From Elusimicrobiota bacterium (lineage in GTDB: Bacteria; Elusimicrobiota; Elusimicrobia; UBA1565; UBA9628), in NCBI GenBank assembly GCA_023213235.1, contig CP096137.1, forward strand, positions 2,590,908 through 2,654,907: a stretch of 64,000 bases of DNA, given 5' to 3'. The notes beneath the pieces are model-generated. The model ran no database searches. It saw only the letters and a list, made by a program, of their open reading frames with translations, and had not been told where the DNA came from. Positions 1-8,293 of the stretch are shown here, piece by piece (the stretch's first letter is position 1; every line of letters begins with the position of its first letter). The position numbers and the translations under genes are program-made.

Positions 1-101
1 AGCAGCAGCAGCAGCGCCGACACGGTCTTGCGCGTCTTGATGAAGAGCAGCAGCGCGGCCAACGCGCTCTTCTTCTTATTCCTCTGGATGAAGGTGGCCA
101 T
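1..101 (-). CDS. N-terminal fragment of an unidentified protein
   Basis: This gene runs off the left edge; only about 33 codons are visible. It starts with ATG at 101, nine bases after the stop of the glycine-rich gene upstream, so it is probably the next gene of that operon. The visible part begins MATFIQRNKKKSALAALLLF, a basic stretch followed by a run rich in Ala and Leu that could open a membrane segment. Nothing more can be said about its function. Confidence 0.5.
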   Translation of the reverse strand, partial: MATFIQRNKKKSALAALLLFIKTRKTVSALLLL

Positions 102-110
102 GGTCTTCCT

Positions 111-1667
111 CTACGGCGTCGGATTGCCGTTCTGCCCCTCGATGCGTCCCGTCTCGCGGATCATGTTATCGTGGCGGATGATGCGGTCGCGGTCGGTGTG
201 ATCCTCGCGGTTCGAGATATCGGCCGGCGGGTTGCAGTTCGACGGCGGCGTGCCCTCGTACGCGCGGTCGATGCAGTACTGGTTGATGTCGGCCTGATTC
301 TGGTCGGTCGTGCGCGCCTTGAGCTGGTCGCTCATGTCCTCGGCCATCTTCTTCATCTTCTCGGACATCTGGACCATCATGACGCCCATGCCGACGAGCA
401 TCGCGCCGATCGCGGCGATGACCGCGCCCCACGGGCCCCACATGATCGCGCCGATGGCGATGAGGACCACGCCGGCGGCGATCAAGGCCATGCCCTTCAT
501 CTTCATCTCGCCGGCCTGCTTCGCGAGCTTGGCGATCGCGTTGATCGCCATCATCATCATCTCCGTCTGATCGCTGATCGCGGCGATCGGAGTCTCGGGA
601 ACGGTGATGTCCGGCGCGCTGCCGCCGCCGCCGCCTCCGCCGCTGGTGTCGGGCGTGCCCGTCGGGCTGGTGCCGGTGCCGGGGCCGCCCTCCGTGCCGG
701 CGGTGTTGATGTTGCCGCCGTCGAAGGCCCGCGACGCGTTGGACGACGCGCCCTCGGCGCCCGTGGAGCCGGCGCCGATCATCGACGCGCCGCGCGCCAG
801 CTTCAGCTGGCCGAAGGCCTTGTTCGCCTTGGCGCCGCCGCGGGAAGAGCCGGCCATCGCGCGGCCGGTGCGGCTCGACGCCGTCCTGGAGATCTTCCCC
901 TTCTCGCCGCCCTTGATGTTGAAGCGGCCCATCGCCTCGCCGAGCTTATTGGCCGCGCTGCCGCCGCCGAAGATGTTCTTCGAACCGAAGCTGCCGCCGC
1001 CGAAGCTCGAGGAGAGCTTCGCGCCGCTGAGATTATGCTCGAGGCCCGGGCGGTTCCAGTCGGAGCCCTGCGCCGCGTCCGCGGTCGCCTCCGGAGGCAC
1101 GGCGTCGCCGGCCGGAGGAGCGTCCGCGGGCGCCGCCTCTTCCGTCTTCGCCGGCGCCGCCGCGGGCTTGGCGGGATCGAACATGATCTCGCCCTTGCTC
1201 GCCAGATAGCCGGTGCGGTCCTGGCCGCCCGCGCGCACCTTCATGCTGGACGCCAGCGCGCCGAGGTCGCCGATGCCGCCGGTGCCGTCCGCGCCGCCGC
1301 CCTTGAACAGACCCATCGCGATCGCGCCGATGCCGCCGACGAACGCCAGCGCCGCCAGGCCGAGGATCGCCTTGCCCATCAAAGTCGAAGCGAGGCCCGC
1401 GATAAAGGTAGAAAGGCCGCTGAAGAACGAGCCTCCGGCCGCAGCGCCGGCCGCGCCCGCCGCCGCTCCGCCGGACGCGCTCGCCGCGCTGGCCGCGGAC
1501 CGCGCGACCGTGCCGCCCGTGGCACCGCTGAACGAGCCGCCGCCGGGCTTGGCGCCGCCCCAAGCGGCGCCCGCCTTCTTGCGCTCCTTCTCCTTCGCCT
1601 TCAAATTCGGGATATCGGCGGCGGGGGCGCCGTTGTTGACCTGGTTGACGTCGTCTTTGTTGGCCAT
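111..1667 (-). CDS. glycine-rich membrane protein, family copy 1
   Basis: I do not recognise a published family. The 518-residue protein is dominated by Gly, Ala and Ser. In order it has a basic N-terminus, the motif SGATGG (near residue 48), one hydrophobic segment (about 95-120), a long low-complexity region with LSSSFGGGS and AFDGG motifs, a predicted transmembrane hairpin (about 395-435) and a short acidic tail with two cysteines. The same motif order recurs in the proteins at 1689, 11362 and 14088, so these are paralogues. The start is supported by GGAG nine bases upstream. It lies 21 bases behind the preceding paralogue and is probably co-transcribed with it. A role as a membrane scaffold is only a guess. 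Confidence 0.75.
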   Translation of the reverse strand: MANKDDVNQVNNGAPAADIPNLKAKEKERKKAGAAWGGAKPGGGSFSGATGGTVARSAASAASASGGAAAGAAGAAAGGSFFSGLSTFIAGLASTLMGKAILGLAALAFVGGIGAIAMGLFKGGGADGTGGIGDLGALASSMKVRAGGQDRTGYLASKGEIMFDPAKPAAAPAKTEEAAPADAPPAGDAVPPEATADAAQGSDWNRPGLEHNLSGAKLSSSFGGGSFGSKNIFGGGSAANKLGEAMGRFNIKGGEKGKISRTASSRTGRAMAGSSRGGAKANKAFGQLKLARGASMIGAGSTGAEGASSNASRAFDGGNINTAGTEGGPGTGTSPTGTPDTSGGGGGGGSAPDITVPETPIAAISDQTEMMMMAINAIAKLAKQAGEMKMKGMALIAAGVVLIAIGAIMWGPWGAVIAAIGAMLVGMGVMMVQMSEKMKKMAEDMSDQLKARTTDQNQADINQYCIDRAYEGTPPSNCNPPADISNREDHTDRDRIIRHDNMIRETGRIEGQNGNPTP

Positions 1668-1688
1668 GTCTTTAGTCTCCCAAAATCC

Positions 1689-3226
1689 TTACTGCCCCGC
1701 CGCAGCCGGCTTCTTCGCCATAGCGGACGCGAACCCGCCGACGATGGTGGGAACGAAAATCTTGAGGGCAACTTCTTTCATCGCGCTCCCCGTGGTGAGT
1801 TCCGGCGTCCAAATCGCCATCGCGAGGGTCCACGTGCCGACGGCGGCGACGATGCCGCCGGCGATCTTGTCGCCCGTCATCGCGATCATCATCGCGCCGA
1901 GCGCCATCAAGATTCCGCCGATGATTCCCATCGCGACGCGGACAGCCGCCTTGATGGCCTCACCGGTGGCGAACAGCGCATTGAGCGCATTCGACATCAG
2001 CGCGATTCCGGCGAGCAAAGTCAGCGCCATCATGAGCGCCGAAGCGGTCTGGTAGAGCCAGTCCCACTTCGTGTCCTTCTTCATGTTCTTCGTCGGAATC
2101 GGGGCGCAGCCGCCATCCGCGGTCTGGTAGTTGTTGGCGCCGCAGTCCGTCACGGGAGGATTGCCGGTCGGGCCGCTCGGACTGCCGGGATTGACCGACC
2201 CGTCGGCGCCGCCGCTGTTGGGCCCGCCGCCCGCGCCGATGCCGGGGCCGCTGATCACGTTGCCCGCGCCCTGATTATTGTCGAAAGCCGATCCCGCGTC
2301 ATACGACGCCGTCTCGCCTTTGCTCGCCGTCGCGCCGCGGCGCGACAGGGAGTTGGCGTTCGCGAGCTGCCGGCGCGCGAAGCCCTTCACGTTGCTGCCC
2401 GCCCCTCTCGCGTTGGAGGCGCGGGAAAAGACGGCTTGGCCGTGGTGGAGGCCTTGCTCAACGAGCCGCGCGCGCCGCCCTTGATAGAGCCCCCGCCCGC
2501 CCCGAAGCTGCGGCCGACGCCGCCCGCCATGCCGGCGCCGCCCGCCAAGGACGAGCCGCCGCCGAAGCTGGAGCTGAGATTGCCGAACTTGCGGCCGAGA
2601 CCGCCGCCCTTGTTCTGACCGTCGGCCTGAGCCGAGGCGAGAAGCGCGTTGGGGTCCACGGCCGGATTCGCGGCGGTGCGAGCGGCCTCTTCCTCCGCCT
2701 TGCGCGCAGCCTCTTCCTCGGCCGCCTTGCGCGCGGCCTCCTCGGCCGCCCGCTTCGCGCGCTCTTCCGGCGTCAACCCATCCATGCTGCCGGACAAGTA
2801 GCCGAGAGAGTTCGGGATCGCGTTCGGGTCGCCCGGCAAATTGGTGATATCGCCCTCGAGCTTGACATCCTCCTTCGCGACGAACGGGGCCGCCTTCTTC
2901 GCGGGCTCATCCGTCTGAGTGCTCATGGCTCCGATATAAATCGCGGCCGAACCGATACCGCCGGCGAGCATGACGCTGAGCATCGCCTGGACGAACTTCG
3001 AGGCAAAGAAACCCGCCTGAGCGCCCGCTCCGCCGCCGGCGCCGCCGAGTAGACCGCCGAGGCCGCCGCCGGAGCCCGAGCCGCCCGTCGCGCCCGAAAA
3101 GCCGCCGCGCGAGCCGCCGCTGCGGAGGAAAGAAAAACCCGCGCCTTTGCGCTTGCGGTCATTGCCGACGCGCGCGACCTTGAAGGTCGGGACGTCGGAG
3201 GCCGCCGAATCTTTCTTCGTGTCCAT
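1689..3226 (-). CDS. glycine-rich membrane protein, family copy 2 (frame break)
   Basis: The gene is read in two frames that overlap near 2390. Alignment with copy 1 shows they are one protein of about 512 residues, close to the 518 of copy 1. One base is missing around 2432-2442. The N-terminal half has SGATGG, one hydrophobic segment, an Ala/Glu/Arg-rich helix (about residues 130-170) and LSSSFGGGS. The C-terminal half has the AFD motif, a Cys-containing linker and several membrane segments. I take ATG at 3226 as the start because GGGAG lies just upstream and a promoter ends 62 bases before it; the frame is open further upstream but overlaps that promoter. Function is unknown. Confidence 0.7.
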
Positions 3227-3287
3227 ACTTTGCTCCCTGCGGATACGGGCCTTCGCCCGTGAAAATCGGTTCTTCTGCGTCTGAGCC

Positions 3288-3316
3288 AGTGTAGCCCTGG
3301 CCAAAATTTTTGTCAA
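3288..3316 (-). promoter_or_regulatory. sigma70-type promoter of the copy 1/copy 2 operon
   Basis: On the minus strand there is a perfect -35 TTGACA (3311-3316), a 17-base spacer and -10 TACACT (3288-3293). The sequence directly upstream (TTTCC before the -35, GGTAAAAA about 30 bases further up) closely resembles that upstream of the promoter at 16854-16881, so both may share a regulator. The leader contains a small hairpin (ACGGGC/GCCCGT, near 3246-3261). Confidence 0.75.
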
Positions 3317-3414
3317 GGAAATGGGGTACCGTTACTATATTTTTACCGGAACCCTGAAACGCGATATAACGCGTTTATTTGGAGAGGCTATGGCGGGCAG
3401 ATGACGCCATCCGA

Positions 3415-3498
3415 CGATGCGCTCTGCAGCTAGGGGGTCTACTCGCGGTTGACGCGGCGCGCCTCTCACTGATCCTTCGGCTTAACAACGTCAGAGGC
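3415..3498 (-). pseudogene. decayed remnant of an ankyrin-caspase gene (C-terminal end)
   Basis: Translated on the minus strand this stretch reads VKPKDQ*EARRVNRE*TP*LQSA. The two intact caspase genes end in VKPKVQDEARRANREQTPQLQSA. Two stops fall where the intact copies have Gln, as expected from C-to-T changes. No start or catalytic region remains. It marks where a third caspase copy once ended, just upstream of the copy 2 promoter. Confidence 0.8.
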
Positions 3499-3501
3499 GA
3501 A

Positions 3502-3965
3502 TCACTCTCGCCAGTTGTCACTCACCAACTTGTCGTTAATTATGAGGGCGTACATCCCTTGCCAGGACCTGGCCCAACGCCATCCCCCCGCGCTCCCAGG
3601 TGCGTCTCGCTCTATCCATTCGGCCGCCCGCACAGGCGACAATTCCTTGGCGCACTCCGGACACCGAGGAGAAGCATTCGCCTTGAATTTGCCTCCGCAG
3701 GCGCATGGCTCCAAACGATTTTCCATCTCAGCGCTGGCCGGTCCGAAATCTAATTTCAAATTTCGGGGGCGTTGTAATGGCTAAGCAAAGTCAGCATTCC
3801 ACACCGGTCGCAATAGGCGAAGGACGAATCGTTGAAGCCATTATGAATTAATCGATAAGGGAAAACGGCACAACACGATTCGCAGGAACCAATATCTTCA
3901 GCAGGCTTATTTTCAGCTTCTATCATGGCATTCGGCGGGATTTTCATGCTCGATATCCGGATCAA
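3502..3965 (-). CDS. zinc-ribbon protein in an immunity-type gene cluster (frame break)
   Basis: About 154 residues after restoring one base in the G5 run at 3765-3769. The N-terminal part has CESC and CDRCG pairs; the C-terminal part has CACGG and CPEC pairs. Together they form at least two Cys4-type zinc sites. The C-terminus (WARSWQGMYALIINDKLVSDNW) is typical, as I recall, of small cytoplasmic zinc-ribbon proteins that turn up near toxin immunity genes. Its ATG overlaps the stop of the SseB-like gene by four bases, so the two are translationally coupled. Its function is not established; an accessory immunity protein is the best guess from context. Confidence 0.65.
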
Positions 3966-4728
3966 ACTCGTTCATAGAACGGCTTTCCGTGGTCTGCAAA
4001 ATAAGATGACACGCTCGTAATCCCTGGCTCAAACAAAACAATATCGACGAATTTATTCATGGGTGCGACGGAAGCGAGAGCAACGCCCGCGTCCCGCATG
4101 ACCGCTTCCCAATCACCAGGAGTCGCCATATCGACGCAGATAATCAACCCCGGAGCAGGATCACGCGCCGGATCGACATACTGCGCAAAATAGGCCTTTC
4201 GCACGGACGGATACCGCCGGAACAACCGCGACAACGCGCCGATTACCTCCACAGGAGGGGCGGCGGGCGGACCGATAGTGATTTCCCTATCTTGCTGAAC
4301 TTCGTGCGATTCCATTCGGCCGAGCACTCTTCCGTCAAGCAGCGCTTCGATTTCCTCCGGATCGAATTCTTTGCAGAATGGAAGTCCAGGATTCATAATC
4401 AGACGAGAACCCCTCGTGAGGTTGAAGAAAGCCGCGGCCGAAAGTTCCAACGAAGTCACGGGTCCCGGATTAGCCAAGCGCAGCCGACTCTCGGATGTAT
4501 AGAACGTCGTATACGTGCGCCCTTCCACTTCCACAGATTGCAGTTGAACTTCCGTACCGGCCGGGATCACTGCCGCCTTTTTCTCGGGCATGTCGCGGAG
4601 AGAAACGACATGGAGCTGCGCAGCCCACAGGCGTCGATAGAACTCAGGCTTCATGGAGACGTCGCCTCTCGCTTCAAAAAACTTCGCTCCAACAGATTCT
4701 CTGGTTCCTCAGGAAAGGACGTGCTCAT
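3962..4728 (-). CDS. SseB-like protein (frame break near N-terminus)
   Basis: About 255 residues after restoring one base in the A6 run at 4676-4681. Restoring it joins MSTSFPEEPENLLERSFFEA to the long downstream frame. The N-terminal half (PEFYRRLWAAQLHV, GRTYTTFYTSESRL, LIMNPGLPF) matches the SseB domain, and the second half (PVEVIGALSRLFRRYPSVRKAYFAQYV) matches the SseB C-terminal domain. SseB was named for enhanced serine sensitivity in E. coli, and SseB-fold proteins also occur as immunity or accessory proteins of toxin systems. It lies three bases after the Imm27-like gene and overlaps the zinc-ribbon gene by four bases. Confidence 0.75.
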
Positions 4729-4731
4729 GTC

Positions 4732-5106
4732 TCAGGGCTCGTTTTCGTCCGGCGAAATATAGCGGATATTGCGATCGCGCATGAACGTCTCCATGCGCTT
4801 GTGCCATTCCTCGGGCGACAAGTATCGCGCACGCGCGTCATCTTCAGATAACGCCAAGTTCCGCAATGTCGGCGGGCCGCCGCCATGCATTTCACTGAAC
4901 GGATAGGTCAGCAGCCAAAATCTGCCGTCGGCCGGATCCCGGTAAAGCTTGTCCCATCCTCCGCTTTCTTCACCGTACCCGAATATTTCAAGCGCATTAT
5001 TGAGAAGCCAGTCTATGCGCGCGCAGATCTTCGCGTCAACATTCATTTTGTCGCCGCTGAGCCGCGCTCCGACCAACTCCACTTCTTCCGCCTGCAGTTT
5101 CTTCAT
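4732..5106 (-). CDS. Imm27-family immunity protein (candidate)
   Basis: The 124-residue protein carries the pattern I associate with immunity protein 27: an N-terminal ELVGARL motif, a RIDWLLNN helix, then GWDKLYRDPADGRFWLLTYP and SEMHGGGPPTLRNL. Such proteins protect the cell from its own secreted toxin. Before the IS insertion the gene started inside the stop of the orphan toxin gene (ATGA). It now lies downstream of the IS, with the last A of the target duplication supplying the first base of its ATG. Its native promoter upstream is therefore cut off unless the IS provides transcription. The family call is from memory of the motif. Confidence 0.75.
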   Translation of the reverse strand: MKKLQAEEVELVGARLSGDKMNVDAKICARIDWLLNNALEIFGYGEESGGWDKLYRDPADGRFWLLTYPFSEMHGGGPPTLRNLALSEDDARARYLSPEEWHKRMETFMRDRNIRYISPDENEP

Positions 5107-5113
5107 TTAACTA
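5106..5113. repeat. left target-site duplication of the IS
   Basis: TTTAACTA, identical to 6540-6547. The base at 5106 is also the first base of the start codon of the Imm27-like gene on the minus strand. Confidence 0.92.
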
Positions 5114-6539
5114 GGCGGCGTCCCGAAAGCTGTGGAAATTGTCGTAGCCTTTGGTTGAGTTCCTGATTCTACTCGATTCGTTTCTCTTTTTTCATCTCAC
5201 GCCACTGCCAACGCCTTGAGATCCGCATGCTCGACGGTCTTGCCGCCTGTCGTCATCGTCTCGTAGCCGCCGATCTTGCGCATCCGGACCATCCCCGAGG
5301 CGACCAACCCAAACAACAGCACCAAGATCGAAGACTGGGTTGGAAACACGCCTTGAGTCTTCGTGCGGCGACGGAACTCGAGGTTGAGACGCTCGACGAT
5401 GTTCGTGGTCTTCAGCGAGCGCCACTGCTCCTTCGGGAAGCTCATGAAGCTCAGTAGGTCCATCCCCGCGTCCTCGAGCGATCTCGCCACGCTCTCGGCC
5501 TTCCTGCTCCATTTACGCATGAACGCGGCGTACGCCGCTTTCGCCGTCTCGATGTCGTCGGCGTTGATGATCGCGTCGTAGTCGGCCTTCACCTCGCCTT
5601 GCAGCGACTTCGGCGCGTGCCCGAGCAGGTTCCAGAGCTTGTGCACGGTGCAGCGCTGGATCGGCAGGTTCGGCCACAATTCGAGAAGCGCCCGCGTCAG
5701 CCCTTTGTTGCCGTCCACAATGGCCAGCTCGATGCGCTTGAGCCCGCGGTCGGCTAGATTCGTCACAAACCCGCTCCAGGCCGCCGTGCTCTCAACGCCC
5801 ATCACCGCCAAGCTCAGAAGGACCTTCTCGCCCGTCGAGCGCACGCCGATGGCGACCATGATCGGGAGCCTCTCGGCCTTGCCGCCGCATCTGACTGGCA
5901 TGAAGGTCGCGTCCAGGTACACGTAGCGGATATCCTCGCCGGACAGATCCCGCTTGCTCCAGTTCTCAAAGTACGCCTGGAGTTGCACGATCACGCGCGA
6001 GATCGACGACTTCGACAGCGGCGAGTTCTTGAGCAGCGGCCGGATGGCCTGCTTTACTCGTCGCGTGTTGACGCCGCCGAAGTAGAGGCCCAGCAGCGCC
6101 GCGTCCACCTCCCGCGTGCGCCTGGCGTAGCGCGGGACGATCTGCGATTGCCATTCCCGGCTCCGTTCTCCGTCGAAGACGAGCGCGCGCGGCACGACGA
6201 GCTCCGTGGGGCCAAACGACGTGCTCAGCGTTCTGGTCTTGGTGCCGTTGCGGTAGCCCCGGCGCGTCTCGGTCCTCGCGTAGACGCCGGCGCCGAGGAA
6301 GGCGGTCAGTTCTTCTTGGGCAACTCGTCCGAGGGCCTGACGGATGTGATCACGGGCAGCATCACTGAGGACGTCCAGCGAAAACGGCAACGCCACGGCT
6401 GTTGTACGAACGGGTACGGCCTTGATAGACTTCATGTGAGCGTAACCTCCTGGTCGCCAGCTGATAACTGGCGCGGTTGTTTGACTTCTTCAACCAGAGG
6501 TTACGCTTTTCAATTTTCCACAACAACCGGGACGGTGCC
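5114..6539 (-). mobile_element. IS256-family insertion sequence, complete
   Basis: The element is 1426 bp with imperfect terminal inverted repeats. The left end begins GGCGGCGTCCCG and the reverse complement of the right end begins GGCACCGTCCCG; the similarity resumes at TGTGGAAA and again at TGGTTGA. It is flanked by perfect 8-bp direct repeats, TTTAACTA at 5106-5113 and 6540-6547, which fits the 8-9 bp duplication of this family. It contains one intact transposase gene. Unmutated target repeats indicate a recent insertion. Confidence 0.93.
5197..6435 (-). CDS. IS256-family (mutator-type) transposase
   Basis: The 412-residue frame is uninterrupted, about the usual length for the family. The catalytic DDE triad can be placed at VYLDATFMP (first Asp), AIVDGNKG (second Asp) and NIVERLNLEFRRRT (Glu). 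The conserved CTVHK motif of the family lies between the second Asp and the Glu. It catalyses cut-and-paste type movement of the element. The gene fills most of the IS, and the start codon lies about 100 bases inside the right end. With intact repeats it may still be mobile. Confidence 0.95.
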   Translation of the reverse strand: MKSIKAVPVRTTAVALPFSLDVLSDAARDHIRQALGRVAQEELTAFLGAGVYARTETRRGYRNGTKTRTLSTSFGPTELVVPRALVFDGERSREWQSQIVPRYARRTREVDAALLGLYFGGVNTRRVKQAIRPLLKNSPLSKSSISRVIVQLQAYFENWSKRDLSGEDIRYVYLDATFMPVRCGGKAERLPIMVAIGVRSTGEKVLLSLAVMGVESTAAWSGFVTNLADRGLKRIELAIVDGNKGLTRALLELWPNLPIQRCTVHKLWNLLGHAPKSLQGEVKADYDAIINADDIETAKAAYAAFMRKWSRKAESVARSLEDAGMDLLSFMSFPKEQWRSLKTTNIVERLNLEFRRRTKTQGVFPTQSSILVLLFGLVASGMVRMRKIGGYETMTTGGKTVEHADLKALAVA

Positions 6540-7675
6540 TTTAACTATCTCGATGGTTGTATTAGAAGGGATTGGGGTATTGGGTATAACGAATTCCCAC
6601 GCCCTCCCGATGGTCAATCCGCGGCCGACAAACTGAGGATCAGGATGCTTAACGGGCGTGGCTATCGCCATACTCGGGGCGGGGAAGCGCATGACCAAAT
6701 ACTGGACGGAAGGCTCGATTCCCAAACGTGTCTGCAATTGCTGTGCATTGAGCCCCGCGATATCGTCGGCCGCCGTCACAAAAACATTCAGGCTTCCGGG
6801 CTTACCGATCATGGGCGGAAGTTCGCTCCCGGCAGGAAAGGGTATCACTCGCGCCATCATTTTTGGGATTTCATTTGCCGCCTTTCCGGCGCCCGGGTTC
6901 ACCGCGCCCGCCTCCGAAGCCATGAGCCTCATGCCGTTGCTCCCAACGGCCGTCATCCGATGCATCATGGCCGGAGCGACGCTCAACGCAGCCATCCCCC
7001 CAAGATAGATCAACGCGCCGCCCAAAGACGCCAGGACAGCCCCCGCGACGAACTGTTGGCCGCGGCCGTAGGTCGGCCGGCTATTCTCATCCAAGCCGTC
7101 GTCTGACTCATACGAGGACTTGCTTCGATAAACCCCGTATGCCGCGATGCCCAACGCCCCAGCTCCTGCCAGCGGAAATATGGGAAGCGATCCACCGGAG
7201 ACTGGCGCACGCGCAGGCTCCTGCGGCCCCGGGCCCGACTCTCATTCAGTGTCGCGCTTCTGCGCCGAACGTCTTGCAGTATGCCGTAGGTGTCGTCGCT
7301 CGGGCTCCGGTCGCACGCCTTCTGCGCCCAGGCGACGGCTTCCCCGCCGCGACCGGCTTCCAATGCTTCGACCGCCTGGCGGATATAGCCGGCCGTGTCG
7401 GCGTGTTTCGCCCGGTCGGCTTGGGCGAGCGCGTAGAATTTTTGAACGCTGGTCGAGCCGGGATCGGCGTTCATGGCGGCCTGCGCGTGGATCCACGTCG
7501 CCGACATGTCGGCCTTCGTCCGCGCCGCGATCGCCTGCCGGATGAAGCCCAGCGCCTTCGGGCTGATGTCGTTCTTTTCCGGAATAGACCAATCGAGCCG
7601 CGCGAAGTCGGCGGCGGGCTTGAGCTTCGGAGCTGCTTCCGCATTTTTCACGCCCGCGGTCCGGCCCTCCGACAT
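6510..7675 (-). CDS. orphan TPR-linked polymorphic toxin module (frame break, IS-altered end)
   Basis: About 388 residues after restoring one base near 7227-7230. Residues 1-140 repeat, almost unchanged, part of the constant TPR-like region of the full-length toxin at 8274. A Pro/Gly linker, two hydrophobic segments and the conserved junction SEAGAVNP follow, then a unique C-terminal domain (VFVTAADDIAGLN ... FVGRGLTIGRAWEFVIPN) that resembles C-terminal domains of secreted polymorphic toxins. There is no signal peptide: homology to the full-length gene starts right after the stop of the preceding immunity gene. The last nine residues (GTVPVVVEN) come from the IS; the original stop directly followed the Lys codon. 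Confidence 0.7.
6540..6547. repeat. right target-site duplication of the IS
   Basis: TTTAACTA, identical to 5106-5113. On the minus strand it supplies the last codons (Val, Lys) of the orphan toxin gene before the reading frame runs into the IS. Confidence 0.92.
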
Positions 7676-7717
7676 CTTGAGCAGCGCCCAAGCCCGCCTG
7701 TCCGTGCGGCCGCTCGC
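7255..7717 (-). repeat. direct repeat of toxin constant region, orphan copy
   Basis: This block is nearly identical to about 9003-9467 in the full-length toxin gene, same orientation, spaced 1.75 kb apart. It encodes WEASGRTDRRAWALLKMSEG through DVRRRSA. The block ends at the stop codon of the intervening immunity gene. Recombination between the copies would swap the toxin tip. Confidence 0.9.
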
Positions 7718-7720
7718 CCC

Positions 7721-8293
7721 CTAACCCGGTTTCTCTTCGTAGTTGAGAGCTTTTCGCATGATGCGGAACTCGTCGGGTTTGAGGCCGATAAGGTCAATGC
7801 GGCAAAGTTGATCGTTTGAATTGATGCCGAAGCGAGATCGATGATTGACGATCCACTCTCGCGGCTCTCCCGCATCATGGAATCGGACAGAGGCAAAGTT
7901 CTTGCCCAAGTGAAGGTCGAATCTATGCTGAAACTCGAGCGGGTTATAGTTGTCTCCGACCTTCACGGCGCTCCAGCCGGAAATGTCGCAGACCGGCACG
8001 CGCCCCGGCGTGGGAGCCATCGGGCCGTGGTCAACCTGGTCCGATTCGGCAATTCGCCCACGAATATTAAGCAAAACAAGGGCCACTCTATGGATCGCGC
8101 CTGTATTGGCATCCAGCCATAATTCGAATAAAGAAAAATTCCCTTCGCGACAGCTCCAGATCAGCGATTCGCCAGGCCCTGGGTTACCTCCCAGCCTCAG
8201 GATGAACGGGATACTCGCGTCGATCTCGACGCTGGCTTGAGGAGAATCTCGTCGCCCGGTGATTTTCAGCATGCTAATGATAATACTGCGCAT
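7721..8293 (-). CDS. candidate immunity protein for the full-length TPR toxin
   Basis: I recognise no family. The 190-residue protein has no signal peptide or membrane segment, so it is probably cytoplasmic, and it is rich in charged and aromatic residues. It begins inside, or one base after, the stop of the toxin gene: ATG at 8293 overlaps it by 20 bases, and a second ATG at 8272 would leave a single-base gap. A small soluble gene tightly coupled behind a variable toxin tip is the standard arrangement for an immunity gene. Its stop is followed at once by the homology block of the orphan module. The role rests on position alone. Confidence 0.6.
   Translation of the reverse strand: MRSIIISMLKITGRRDSPQASVEIDASIPFILRLGGNPGPGESLIWSCREGNFSLFELWLDANTGAIHRVALVLLNIRGRIAESDQVDHGPMAPTPGRVPVCDISGWSAVKVGDNYNPLEFQHRFDLHLGKNFASVRFHDAGEPREWIVNHRSRFGINSNDQLCRIDLIGLKPDEFRIMRKALNYEEKPG

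Noticed and set aside
3379..3753. Plus-strand coding region of 124 codons
   Set aside because: It is antisense to the caspase remnant and the zinc-ribbon gene and has no motif.
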